A stretch of DNA of 64,000 bases from Truepera sp. (GTDB lineage: Bacteria; Deinococcota; Deinococci; Deinococcales; Trueperaceae). A model generated the notes under the pieces. That model searched no databases and had not been told where the DNA came from. It saw only the letters and a list, made by a program, of their open reading frames with translations. The stretch covers positions 1,747,924 to 1,811,923 of the forward strand of contig JAVSMU010000001.1 of assembly GCA_032027045.1 (NCBI GenBank), written 5' to 3'. Shown here in pieces: positions 55,284 through 63,720 of the stretch (within the stretch, counting starts at the first letter, position 1; the number at the start of each line of letters is the position of its first letter). The position numbers and the translations under genes are program-made.

Positions 55284-56359
55284 GCACCGCGGCCGAGAAG
55301 GCAGTGGTGAACGAGCGGCTTGCCGCCTTGCGCAGGGGCCTCGAGGCCGCCGGCGCCCAGGCGCTGCTCGTCACCAACCCACCCAACGTCCGCTACCTCT
55401 CGCGTTTCACCTCGCCCGCCGACGCCGTCGTGCTGGTGCTGCCGGGTTCCGCGGTACTGCTCACCGACGGGCGCTACACGGCCCAGGCGACCGAGGAGTC
55501 GGTCATCCCGGTGGAGATTGTCGCGGGCCTCGACGACGCCGCCGTCGACCGCCTCGCGGGCGCCCGCCTGGCGGTGGAGGCGGACCACGTCACGCTGGCG
55601 CGCTACCGCACGCTGGCCGGCCGCCTCGGCTACGACCCGGTGCCGCTGGAGGGCGCGTTCACGGCCCTGCGGCTCATCAAGTCGGACGCCGAGGTGGCCG
55701 CGCTGCGCCGCGCAGCTAACGTCACCGACCTGGCCTTCGCGGAGGCGCTGCAGATGATGGCGCCGGGCGTGCGCGAGGTGGAGGTGGCCATGCGGCTGGA
55801 GACCACCATGCGCTTGAACGGCGCCGATGGCTCGGCCTTCGACGTCATCGTGGCGAGCGGCGTCCGCGGCGCCATGCCCCACGGGGCCGCCTCGCAGAAG
55901 CCGCTGGCGGCGGGCGAGCTCGTGACCCTCGACTTCGGCGCGGTGGTGGATGGCTACCACGCCGACATGACGCGCACCGTCGCCATCGGCGAGGTCGGCG
56001 CGGAGGAACGGCGCCTTTACGACGCCGTGCTGGAAGCGCAGGTTGCCGCCCTGGCCGCCGTTGCCCCGTGGCGCACCGGCCGTGAGGTGGACCAGGTGGC
56101 CAGGGACGTGCTGGCGAAGCACGGCCTCGAGGAGTACTTCACGCACTCGCTGGGGCACGGCACCGGGCTGGTCATCCACGAGGAGCCGCGCCTCAGCAAG
56201 AAGTCCGACACGGTGTTGCAGCCGGGCATGATCGTGACCGTGGAACCGGGCGTCTACCTGCCCGGCTTCACGGGGCTGCGCATCGAGGACCTGGCGGTCG
56301 TTACCGCGGACGGACACGAGGTTCTGTCGAAGAGCCCCAAGGAGTTCATCGCGCTCTGA
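55280..56359 (+). CDS. pepP: M24-family Xaa-Pro aminopeptidase-like protein
   Basis: 359 residues. N-terminal creatinase-like domain (NPPNVRYLSRFTSPADAVVL) and a pita-bread metallopeptidase domain with the metal ligands in LDFGAVVDGYHADMTRT, SLGHGTGLVIHEEPRLS, VTVEPGVYLPG and GLRIEDLAVV. It removes the residue before proline from peptide N-termini, or is an isozyme acting on dipeptides. ATGA overlap with tpiA. Start codon ATG inside the tpiA stop. Confidence 0.92.
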   Translation: MSTAAEKAVVNERLAALRRGLEAAGAQALLVTNPPNVRYLSRFTSPADAVVLVLPGSAVLLTDGRYTAQATEESVIPVEIVAGLDDAAVDRLAGARLAVEADHVTLARYRTLAGRLGYDPVPLEGAFTALRLIKSDAEVAALRRAANVTDLAFAEALQMMAPGVREVEVAMRLETTMRLNGADGSAFDVIVASGVRGAMPHGAASQKPLAAGELVTLDFGAVVDGYHADMTRTVAIGEVGAEERRLYDAVLEAQVAALAAVAPWRTGREVDQVARDVLAKHGLEEYFTHSLGHGTGLVIHEEPRLSKKSDTVLQPGMIVTVEPGVYLPGFTGLRIEDLAVVTADGHEVLSKSPKEFIAL

Positions 56360-56362
56360 GGG

Positions 56363-56440
56363 CGTGCTGGCGACTGGGTCATGCCCAGGGCGTGCTGAGG
56401 GCGTCCCCAGGGCTGAGGGCGTCCCCAGGGGCTGAGGGCG
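56363..56440. repeat. short tandem repeat between convergent genes
   Basis: After the pepP stop a unit of about 18-19 bases around GGGCGTCCCCAGGGCTGA is repeated two to three times, with a looser copy before it. The similar 3'-end array near 4.7 kb suggests such repeats are common between genes in this genome. Confidence 0.55.
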
Positions 56441-56445
56441 GCCCG

Positions 56446-57867
56446 TCAGGCCGTGACCAGTTCTTCCATGGCCCCCAAGATTCGGCCCACGTCCGCGGTG
56501 GTCGGGGCCTCGCAGTAGACGCGCAGTAGGGGCTCCGTGCCGCTGGCCCTCACCAAGACCCAGGCGTCGTCGGCGAGGTTCAGCTTGGTGCCGTCCAGCC
56601 GCTCCACGCTCGTCACCTCGCGGCCCGCCACGCTGTCCAGGGGGTCCTCCAGCTTGGCCGCCGCCCTGCTCATGGCCTCGGCGCCGCCCAGGTGGAGGTC
56701 GAGGCGGTCGTAGGCGTGCCGCCAGCCGGTGGCGGCCTCCAGGGCGGCGAAGCGCTCGCCGAGCGGCTCGCCGGATGCGGCCACGCCCTCGGCGAGCAGG
56801 AGCGCGTTCGCCAACCCGTCGCGCTCGAAGAGGTGCTGGCTCACCCCGATCCCGCCCGACTCCTCGCCGCCAATCAACACGCCGCCCCCCAACATGGCGG
56901 CGAGAACGTACTTGAACCCGACTTTCGTCTCCACCACCTCGAGGCCGCGGAGGCGCGCGAGGCGCTCGACGATCCGGGCAACCGTGACCGTCTTGACCAC
57001 GGACCCGCGCCCGCCGCGGGCGTGGAGGTAGTCGAGCAGCACGGCGAAGATCTGGTGTGAGTTGAAGAACTCGCCGCCGGGTAGGACGACGCCCAGGCGG
57101 TCGGCGTCGCCGTCGGTGGCAACCGCGAAGCTCGCCCCGTCACTCGCTGCGCGCATGCGCTCGGCCGTGACCGCCAGGTTGGCGGGGATGGGCTCCGGGT
57201 TCACGCCGTGGAAGAGGGGGTCCGGGCGCCCGCGGACCTCCAGCAGGCGCTCCTGCAGGTCGTGCCGCGCGAAGTATCCCGCCAACCAACCCGCGGCCGA
57301 CCCACCCATGGCGTCGTGAACGAGCCGCACTGGCGAGGAACGCAGCAGTTCGACGTCGACCAGCGCGTCGAGGGCGCCATAGTAGGCGCTGCGCACGTCG
57401 AAGTCGCCGATGTTGGAGCGGCCCCCGCGCAGGACCTGGTCGGGGCGCACCGCCTTCACGCGCTCGGCCACGTCCCGGTAGGTGGCGTCCTGGGCCGAAC
57501 CGCCGTAGCTCCCCTTGAGCTTGAAGCCCGAGTAGTCGGGTGGGTTGTGAGAGGCCGTGATCATGACGCCGCCGTCCGCCTGTAAGTGCGTGACCGCGAA
57601 CGAGAGCGCGGGCGTGGGCAGGTAATCCGCGCTCACGGCCACCTCCAGGCCGTTGGCGGCCAGCACCTCGCCCACCTGCAGCGCGAAACGTCTGCCCATG
57701 AAGCGCGTGTCGTAGCCCACCAGAACGCTGTGCAGGCCCTCGTCCGAGAGGTGCTCGGCGTACGCCTGGGCAGCGCGACCCAGGTTCGCGTCGGTGAACC
57801 GCGCGGCTATCACGTCACGCCAACCGTCGGTGCCGAACGTCAGATCATCGAGCCGTGAAGACTGCAC
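56446..57867 (-). CDS. phosphoglucomutase/phosphomannomutase
   Basis: 473 residues. The alpha-D-phosphohexomutase family moves phosphate between C1 and C6 of a hexose. The phosphoserine loop TASHNPPDYSG has S106, the Mg site is DGDADRLGV, the sugar loop GGEESGGIG, and the phosphate-binding RASGTEPLLRVY lies near the end. The start GTG 57867 has GGTTAGGA upstream. Sugar specificity (glucose, mannose or glucosamine) cannot be read directly. Divergent from argB. Confidence 0.93.
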   Translation of the reverse strand: MQSSRLDDLTFGTDGWRDVIAARFTDANLGRAAQAYAEHLSDEGLHSVLVGYDTRFMGRRFALQVGEVLAANGLEVAVSADYLPTPALSFAVTHLQADGGVMITASHNPPDYSGFKLKGSYGGSAQDATYRDVAERVKAVRPDQVLRGGRSNIGDFDVRSAYYGALDALVDVELLRSSPVRLVHDAMGGSAAGWLAGYFARHDLQERLLEVRGRPDPLFHGVNPEPIPANLAVTAERMRAASDGASFAVATDGDADRLGVVLPGGEFFNSHQIFAVLLDYLHARGGRGSVVKTVTVARIVERLARLRGLEVVETKVGFKYVLAAMLGGGVLIGGEESGGIGVSQHLFERDGLANALLLAEGVAASGEPLGERFAALEAATGWRHAYDRLDLHLGGAEAMSRAAAKLEDPLDSVAGREVTSVERLDGTKLNLADDAWVLVRASGTEPLLRVYCEAPTTADVGRILGAMEELVTA

Positions 57868-57966
57868 TCCTAACCCCCAGGGCGCGGGTGCGCGCAGGGC
57901 AGCGCAGCAACGCTTGCGTGCCTGACGGAATGTACCACTTGATGGCGCGGCCCTGGGCCCGGCACA

Positions 57967-57972
57967 TACACT
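57967..57972 (+). promoter_or_regulatory. -10 box of the argB-like gene (leaderless)
   Basis: TACACT, seven bases before GTG 57980. Confidence 0.5.
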
Positions 57973-57979
57973 TGGTTGC

Positions 57980-58738
57980 GTGAGCATCGTCATCAAGTAC
58001 GGCGGCAGCGCCATGACCGATACGGCCACCAGGCGGGCGGTGGCGGCCGGCCTGCGGCGCCTGGCGGGTACGGGAACCCCGCCGGTGGTGGTCCATGGCG
58101 GGGGGCCCTTCATCCAGGCGGCGCTGGACGAGGCCGGCATAGAGCACGGCTTCGTGCGCGGCCTGCGCGTCACGCGGCCCGAGTCCATGGAGATCATAGA
58201 GCGGGTACTCACCGTGCTCGGCAAGCACCTGGCCCACGAGATCGGACCGGCCGTGGGAGTGACGGCCCGCGACGCGGGCACGCTCACGGCCACGGTGCGC
58301 GCCCCGGAACTCGGCCGCGTGGGCCGCGTGGAGGGCGTGGACCTCCGCGCCATAAACGCCCTGCGCGCCGGCGGGCTCGTGCCCGTCGTGGCATGCCTCG
58401 CCCTGGACGCCGCCGGCGAGGCGCTCAACGTCAACGGCGACGAGGCCGCCGGCGCGGTGGCGGGCGCCCTCGGCGAGGGCGTCCTGTTCCTGACGAACGT
58501 TCCGGGGGTGCTCGACGACCCGGCCGACCCCACCAGCCTCATCCCCGAGATGGCGCGCGACGAGGCGCTGGCGCGCATCCAGGACGGCCGGATAGCGGGC
58601 GGCATGATCCCCAAGGTCGAGGCGGCACTCGCCGCGCTGTCACAAGGCGCGGCCTTCGCGGTGATCGCCGACGGCCGGGACCCGAGCGGCATCGAGCGCG
58701 CCCTGGCCGGACGCGGCACCCGCGTCAAGGCCGGGTGA
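57980..58738 (+). CDS. argB: acetylglutamate kinase-like amino acid kinase
   Basis: 252 residues. Amino acid kinase fold: IVIKYGGSAM at the start, VVVHGGGPFIQAALDEAGI, the ArgB-like GLRVTRPESMEI, ALNVNGDEAAGAVAGAL, and GGMIPKVEAAL. ArgB phosphorylates N-acetylglutamate in arginine synthesis; the related LysZ phosphorylates LysW-bound aminoadipate in the lysine pathway of Thermus and Deinococcus. The GLRVT segment favours ArgB but LysZ is not excluded. No other arg or lys gene is adjacent. Confidence 0.85.
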   Translation: MSIVIKYGGSAMTDTATRRAVAAGLRRLAGTGTPPVVVHGGGPFIQAALDEAGIEHGFVRGLRVTRPESMEIIERVLTVLGKHLAHEIGPAVGVTARDAGTLTATVRAPELGRVGRVEGVDLRAINALRAGGLVPVVACLALDAAGEALNVNGDEAAGAVAGALGEGVLFLTNVPGVLDDPADPTSLIPEMARDEALARIQDGRIAGGMIPKVEAALAALSQGAAFAVIADGRDPSGIERALAGRGTRVKAG

Positions 58739-58768
58739 GGAAGTCGCGACCACCTACCGCCGGCCTGT

Positions 58769-58800
58769 TGAGAGTTCCGTAAGAGGGGCCCTAGTAGCTT
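58769..58800 (+). promoter_or_regulatory. promoter/operator like those of the tandem RNA units
   Basis: TGAGAGTTCCGTAAG at 58769-58783 matches TAAGAATTCTGTAAG of unit B (33682-33696) at 12 of 15 positions. A TAG-containing -10-like box (TAGCTT, 58795-58800) follows at nearly the same distance. It precedes the 58-residue ORF. Confidence 0.5.
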
Positions 58801-58866
58801 GTCATCACAGACGGCGCCCGCTGGTGAGCACCGCCGGGGGCAACCTCGAAGGCATAGGAGCTAGAG

Positions 58867-59043
58867 ATGAACGACGACATCACCTCGCTACCGAACGCGA
58901 CCCTGCTCATGGAGGCTCGCCTCCTCGAACTCAAGATCATTCATAACGCCAGCTCGGCGATCGAGACGGAGCGCTACTGCCTCATCCAACTGGAACTAGG
59001 CGGCCGCGCGGCCAGGGAGCTGGTGTTGGACCCGCGAGACTGA
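58867..59043 (+). CDS. 58-residue protein of unknown function
   Basis: The frame starts MNDDITSLPNATLLMEARLL and ends GGRAARELVLDPRD, an acidic and basic helical mix with one Cys in RYCLIQLELG. AGGAG lies six bases before the ATG, an ideal ribosome site, and a promoter-like motif shared with the tandem RNAs lies 80 bases upstream. The predicted fold is two helices. No family recognised. Two hairpins follow: GGCACCCG/CGGGTGCC (59051-59088), whose loop contains CTCCCTCCTTGC, and a perfect stem at 59128-59148. Confidence 0.7.
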   Translation: MNDDITSLPNATLLMEARLLELKIIHNASSAIETERYCLIQLELGGRAARELVLDPRD

Positions 59044-59050
59044 CGCGTAC

Positions 59051-59148
59051 GGCACCCGCTCCCTCCTTGCAACGGCCCGACGGGTGCCGGCCGTTCAGCC
59101 CCACCAAACGCTGAAGTGTGGCCGACACCTGCGGGCTGAGCCCGCAGG
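59051..59148 (+). terminator. two hairpins downstream of the 58-residue ORF
   Basis: First stem GGCACCCG/CGGGTGCC with a 22-base C-rich loop; second stem CCTGCGGGC-TGA-GCCCGCAGG (9 bp, 3-base loop). Neither has a clear U tract; the second is the better terminator. Confidence 0.5.
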
Positions 59149-59217
59149 CGCACTTGCTGGTCTAACTTGTGTCGGCAGTTGCCAGTTTCTTCGCGTCGTG
59201 CGCCGCGCTCCGTCTGG

Positions 59218-59223
59218 TAGATT
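59218..59223 (+). promoter_or_regulatory. -10 box of the LysM/M23 gene (leaderless)
   Basis: TAGATT, eight bases before ATG 59232. Confidence 0.45.
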
Positions 59224-59231
59224 TAGCGGCG

Positions 59232-60407
59232 ATGCATTCAAGAGGGCTCGTTCGCACACTTCTCGCAGTGGTCGTCTTGGGGACCGCAGCCGCATACGCC
59301 AAGACCATCACCGTGCAAGCGGGCGACAGTCTCTGGGCGCTTGCGCGCCAGTACGAAACGGACGTCGCCACCCTCAAGAGCATGAACGGCCTGAGCACCG
59401 ACTCCATCAAGCCAGGCCAGGTGCTCAGCGTCCCCGGCGATGACGAGGTCGCCGCCGAGGCCGTCAAGGTGGTCGTCGTGCAAGCGGGTGACACCCTATA
59501 CGACATCGCGCTGGCGAACGGCGTGAGCGTCGAAGACCTGATCGCCTTCAACGAGCTGGACGGCACCCTCATACGCCCAGGGCAGGAACTTAGGTTGGTG
59601 GCGGGCGACAAGGTGCCCGAACCGCTGGTGGTCAAGGTCGGCGTGGGCGACTCGCTGTGGGTCATCTCGCGCCGTTACGACACCACGGTCGCCGCCATCG
59701 CCAGCGCCAACGGCATCTCGGAGACCGGCACCCTCCGCGTCGGAACTCGGCTCACCATCCCCGGACAGTACGCGGCCTCCGACATCGACGTCGGCGGTCC
59801 CGTGCCCATGACCATCGTCGTCGGCCCTGGCGACACCCTCTGGCAACTGGCGCGGCGCTACGACAGCTCCGTGGCCGCGCTCAAGAGCGCCAACTCGCTA
59901 AAGGGCGACGCGCTCTTCGTCGGCCAACAGTTGCGCATCCTGCCGGGTGCCGACGTCGGCTCCTCACGCGCCATGGTGGAGCCCACCGTTTCCGCGTCCC
60001 CCGGGCTCGAAGGCGGCGCGCTCCTGTGGCCCCTCGTCGGGACCATCACGTCCCGCTACGGTTACCGGCAGCTGCGCGTTAGTGGCAGCAACTTCCATAC
60101 GGGCCTCGACATCGACGGCCACACGGGCGACCCCATCAGGGCCGCTCGCGGCGGCACGGTCACGCTCGCCGGGTGGCATGGCGGCTACGGCAACCTCGTG
60201 ATCGTCACCACCGGCAACATCGAGTACTACTACGGGCACGCTTCCAAGATCGAGGTTGCGGTGGGCGACCAGGTGGCGGCCGGCGACATCATCGCGCGCG
60301 TCGGGAACACCGGAAACTCCACCGGATCACACCTCCATTTCGAGATCCGGATCGACGGCAAGACGGTCGATCCTCTAGCCTATCTGGACACGCACGCCTC
60401 GCGCTGA
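59232..60407 (+). CDS. secreted LysM-repeat M23 metallopeptidase
   Basis: 391 residues. Signal peptide to about residue 24 (GTAAAYAKT). Four LysM peptidoglycan-binding repeats (VQAGDSLWALARQYETDV, VQAGDTLYDIALANGVSV, VGVGDSLWVISRRYDTTV, VGPGDTLWQLARRYDSSV) are followed by an M23 LytM-type domain. Zinc ligands H289 and D293 are in FHTGLDI and H367/H369 in SHLHFEI. All expected ligands are present, so it is probably an active endopeptidase of the cell wall or, like NlpD/EnvC, an activator. ATG 59232 is supported by the -10 box eight bases upstream. Confidence 0.93.
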   Translation: MHSRGLVRTLLAVVVLGTAAAYAKTITVQAGDSLWALARQYETDVATLKSMNGLSTDSIKPGQVLSVPGDDEVAAEAVKVVVVQAGDTLYDIALANGVSVEDLIAFNELDGTLIRPGQELRLVAGDKVPEPLVVKVGVGDSLWVISRRYDTTVAAIASANGISETGTLRVGTRLTIPGQYAASDIDVGGPVPMTIVVGPGDTLWQLARRYDSSVAALKSANSLKGDALFVGQQLRILPGADVGSSRAMVEPTVSASPGLEGGALLWPLVGTITSRYGYRQLRVSGSNFHTGLDIDGHTGDPIRAARGGTVTLAGWHGGYGNLVIVTTGNIEYYYGHASKIEVAVGDQVAAGDIIARVGNTGNSTGSHLHFEIRIDGKTVDPLAYLDTHASR

Positions 60408-60430
60408 CGCCCCGGAAGTGAGTTCACGAA

Positions 60431-61219
60431 GTGCGCATCGTCGTCGTGGGCGATATCCATGTACAACCCGACAAGCTGTGGCGCATGCTCAGGGAGGCCG
60501 GGCTGGCCGACGAGCATAACCGCCCCACCGACGAGTTGCGTGATGGCGGCACCAGGCTCGTGCTGTTGGGTGACCTCGTGCACGCCAAGAGCAGGCAACG
60601 TTACGCCGACCTCATCAACGTCAGGCGTTACGACGAGTACAACCCGCGCCACCTGGAGCGAGCCGAGGAGGCCCAGGTGCGCTTCCTGCGCGAGGTCAAG
60701 GGCTTCCAGGAGCGCGTACCCAGCGGCAACATGATCATCCTGCTGGGCAACCACGACTTCAACGCGGCCACGCCCGATCAGGGCCCGCTCCGGACCGACG
60801 ACGTGTCGCACCTCGAATGGAAGCCTGGTTACGGTTCCGAGCTCGACTCGGAGCTGCGCGACTGGATCCTGGCGTGGCCCGCGGAGGCCGGCATCGAGGG
60901 CCTGCACTTCGCCCACGTGGGCCCGCTGCCCGAGCACAACACGTACGACCAGTCGTTCTACGTGGAGAACCGTCGCCGCTGGCTGCAAGAGGACCGCGAT
61001 TATCTCGAAGGCACTCCTTACACGCTCGGTGTGTACGGACACACGCCCGTGCGCGGCGGCGTCAACGTCGCGTCGCAGGGCCGCGCGCTGCTGCTAGACA
61101 CCAACGGCTACAAGGACGAGTACACCTGGCTAGAGATCGACGTGCGCAACGCCGACTACCGCCTGCGGTTGCACGGACTCTTCTTCGACGAGCTGGTGCC
61201 GCGTCAGCAACTCGACTAA
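60431..61219 (+). CDS. metallophosphoesterase
   Basis: 262 residues from a GTG. Calcineurin-like signature: VVVGDIHVQPDKL (D-x-H) at the N-terminus, LLGDLVHAKS (GD), LLGNHDFN (GNHD), LHFAHVGPL and VYGHTPVRGG (GH). These supply the two-metal site. The substrate, nucleotide, phosphoprotein or diadenosine phosphate, is unknown. It follows the M23 gene with 23 bases between and may share its mRNA. Convergent with the DUF3048-like gene. Confidence 0.88.
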   Translation: MRIVVVGDIHVQPDKLWRMLREAGLADEHNRPTDELRDGGTRLVLLGDLVHAKSRQRYADLINVRRYDEYNPRHLERAEEAQVRFLREVKGFQERVPSGNMIILLGNHDFNAATPDQGPLRTDDVSHLEWKPGYGSELDSELRDWILAWPAEAGIEGLHFAHVGPLPEHNTYDQSFYVENRRRWLQEDRDYLEGTPYTLGVYGHTPVRGGVNVASQGRALLLDTNGYKDEYTWLEIDVRNADYRLRLHGLFFDELVPRQQLD

Positions 61220-61244
61220 GTTCGACTAGGGCGCGCCGGTCACG

Positions 61245-63296
61245 CTACTGTTCGACGCGCGAGTCGTAGGTCGGCGTGAGCATGACCCACGTCCTGAAGG
61301 GCGCGAGGTCGACCTCTTCGCCCCCGGCCGTCACGAAGCGCACGCCGCGCCCGTCCCTGAGCACCCAGGTACCACGCTCGGCGCGGCCCTTGAGATAGAG
61401 CGTGGCCTCGCCGCCATCGAGCGGGATGTAGAGCCGCCCGGCCGTATCGCCCGGCAGTTGCCTGGCCGTGATGGCGCCAACCAGCACGGCGTCGTAGAGC
61501 ATCACCTGGCCGTCCGGGTGGTTGGCGGGCGTGCCGTCGCGGATCCAACGGTATGCGCCGAGCACAGCGTCGAAGCGGAAACCCGAAGTGTAGGCCCCGC
61601 TGTACTTGACGCTCACCTCGGTCACGCTGTCGTCATCCGCCGCCGGGGCGAACACGACGCCGCTCACCAGCGTGCTCTTCTCGGGCACCAGGCGCAGCAT
61701 GGCCGTGCGCAACTCGGGGCCCGCGCTGTAGAGGTTGTAGGGCGCCGAACGGCTGCTGTCTCGTGCGAACAGCGGGCCGTTGTTGTACGCGTTCAGCGTG
61801 GGCAGAACGGAGTTGGCGATGGCGATCATGGCCCCGGGCGAGCCGCCATCGTGAACGAGCACCGCCTGGTTCGCCTGCGCGAGTTCAACGAAGTAGTCGC
61901 GGGCGCTGCGCACGGGCCCGACACGGCGCGGGAAGTTCCGGTCGTAGATGGCCATTAGCCGCGTCAGTCCGCCCTCTACGGGCACTTCTAGGATCATGCT
62001 GGCCTCGCGCAGGCCCGTCTGGGGGTAGCCGCCGACGTTGTCGATGAGCACCGCCAAGGGCCGCTCGCGCTCCATGGCGTAAGGCAGTCGCGCCAACTGG
62101 GCCGGGGCGCCCGTGCCGGCGCCCACGCCGTCGGGCGACGCGGCCAGCCCACGACCGTCTGCCGTGGCGTTAGGGTCCAGCGGGCCCGTCTGCCCGGAGG
62201 TGGCGGCGTTGCCGCCGGGAGCACGCGGGCTGTCGGCGGTGGCCAGAACGTCGGTCTCCCCCGGCCTCGTGCCCTGGTCACCCGGGGCGCCCGCGGCCGT
62301 GGTCGGCGAGATGACGTCGGCGCGCATGGTCGGGACCGGCACGCTCCGCACTTGCACGACCGTGGCTTCCGGGAGCACCTTGACGTCGCGAGCCGTACCC
62401 ACCTGGGCCGCCACGCTGGGCGGCGCCAGGGGGCGGGTGCCGCTCACGCTGGCCGTGACGCCACTGGTGCCAAGCAACGTGCCCGCGGCCACCTGCGCCT
62501 CCACCATGGGGGCGTCGAGGGGGCGCGCCGCCGTGACGGCCGCGCGGGCGTCCGGCGCCGCGAGGCCGATCGACTGCGAGACCTGCGCGTTCACCATGGG
62601 GCTCGAGAGCTCACGCGGCGCCGTGACGCTGGCGTTGGGCTGCGGCGGGGCGATGTCGCGCGACTCGCTCACGCTGGCGGTCGGCTCGGAGGCCAATGCG
62701 CGCGCGTCGGCGACGCTGGCGCTGACCTCCGGCACCTTCAACACGACCGGGTCCACGAGGGGCCTCGGGGCCAGCGTCACCGGCTCGATCTCCGGCAGGG
62801 GCGTGGCCGGCACCTCCGCGAGCGGCAGTTGCTGCGTGGGCGGCGCGGCCTCGGTGACCTGAGGCAGCGGCAGGGGCGGCGTGGGCACGTCGGCTGCGGT
62901 CGACTCGAGCGGCTCGGCGGCCGCCTGCGCCGGCGGCGCCTGGGGAGCGGGGGGCTGAACCGTCTCCGGCCGCGTCTCGGGCGCCGTGGACTCCTGCTGC
63001 GGCGCAGAAAGGTCGCGGGGCGTGCCCAGCGTCTCGGCGGCCACCTGGGGCGAGGGCGCCGGTGGCGCCGGCGTCTCCGCGGTGGCGGCGAGCGTGGTCT
63101 CCTCGGAGTAGGCCGGGGTGCCCACGTCGAGGACGATGTAAGGCGGCAGGCGCTCGGGCCGGGGCCTTAGGCCGAACAGGAGCGCCAGCAGCAGCACGAG
63201 CAGGTGCAGCGTCAGCGATACGGCCATGGCGCGGCGCTTGTCCGGGTCGCGCCAGGGGGCCACTTCGCCCGTCGGGTGGGCGCTCGAGGTGCTCAC
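61245..63296 (-). CDS. TonB-like N-terminus fused to a DUF3048/YerB-like domain
   Basis: 683 residues from a GTG. Residues about 1-55 have a basic cytoplasmic start and one membrane helix (LTLHLLVLLLALLFGLRP), as in TonB/TolA. Residues 60-410 are Pro/Ala-rich with about nine 15-residue repeats (consensus A-x-V-x-x-x-R-x-L-x-x-P) at roughly 210-340. Residues about 410-680 match DUF3048/YerB: LAVLIDNVGGYPQTGLREA, RRVGPVRSARDYFVELAQ, VLVHDGGSPGAM and SAPYNLYS. The gene follows exbD with 13 bases between, where a TonB or TolA gene is normally found. It may transmit force to an unknown envelope partner. Confidence 0.8.
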   Translation of the reverse strand: MSTSSAHPTGEVAPWRDPDKRRAMAVSLTLHLLVLLLALLFGLRPRPERLPPYIVLDVGTPAYSEETTLAATAETPAPPAPSPQVAAETLGTPRDLSAPQQESTAPETRPETVQPPAPQAPPAQAAAEPLESTAADVPTPPLPLPQVTEAAPPTQQLPLAEVPATPLPEIEPVTLAPRPLVDPVVLKVPEVSASVADARALASEPTASVSESRDIAPPQPNASVTAPRELSSPMVNAQVSQSIGLAAPDARAAVTAARPLDAPMVEAQVAAGTLLGTSGVTASVSGTRPLAPPSVAAQVGTARDVKVLPEATVVQVRSVPVPTMRADVISPTTAAGAPGDQGTRPGETDVLATADSPRAPGGNAATSGQTGPLDPNATADGRGLAASPDGVGAGTGAPAQLARLPYAMERERPLAVLIDNVGGYPQTGLREASMILEVPVEGGLTRLMAIYDRNFPRRVGPVRSARDYFVELAQANQAVLVHDGGSPGAMIAIANSVLPTLNAYNNGPLFARDSSRSAPYNLYSAGPELRTAMLRLVPEKSTLVSGVVFAPAADDDSVTEVSVKYSGAYTSGFRFDAVLGAYRWIRDGTPANHPDGQVMLYDAVLVGAITARQLPGDTAGRLYIPLDGGEATLYLKGRAERGTWVLRDGRGVRFVTAGGEEVDLAPFRTWVMLTPTYDSRVEQ

Positions 63297-63309
63297 GGCT
63301 GCCCGGCCC

Positions 63310-63717
63310 TCACCCTCCCGTGGAGATGGCGATGCGCTGGGCGCCGCCTTGCTTGATGAGGTCCATGATGCGCACGGCGGTGCCGTGATGCACGTCGCGA
63401 TCCGCGCGCAGCACCACCGTCGTCATCCCCGTGCGGTTGATCTCGTCGCGGACGAGCACGGCCAGTTGCGCCTCCTCGACCCGAACGCCGCCGAAGTACA
63501 CGGCGCCGTCCTTGGTGACCGTTACCGTCGGCATGTCGGAGGGCTGCGCCACCGACATCTGCGCGTCGGGGAGGTCGACTGGCAACCCCGACTCGATGGT
63601 TATGAACGTGGTGGAGACCATGAAGAAGATGATGAGCAAGAACACCACGTCGACCATCGCCGTGAGGTCCAGGTCCGCCCCCATGCCGGAGCGGCGACGC
63701 CTGCGGGCCCTGGTCAC
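63310..63717 (-). CDS. ExbD/TolR family protein
   Basis: 135 residues from a GTG. One membrane helix carries the essential aspartate in LTAMVDVVFLLIIFFMV (about residue 23), followed by a periplasmic domain ending TAVRIMDLIKQGGAQRIAI. With the ExbB/TolQ protein it forms a proton-driven motor that energises TonB- or TolA-like partners. The stop of exbB and this start are only four bases apart. The three genes form one minus-strand operon. Confidence 0.9.
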   Translation of the reverse strand: MTRARRRRRSGMGADLDLTAMVDVVFLLIIFFMVSTTFITIESGLPVDLPDAQMSVAQPSDMPTVTVTKDGAVYFGGVRVEEAQLAVLVRDEINRTGMTTVVLRADRDVHHGTAVRIMDLIKQGGAQRIAISTGG

Positions 63718-63720
63718 GGC

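Noticed and set aside
57982-58728. upstream extension of the phosphoglucomutase frame across argB
   Set aside because: The minus-strand frame stays open only because of GC-rich codons; the plus-strand argB-like kinase has clear motifs and a promoter, and a ribosome site fixes the mutase start at 57867.
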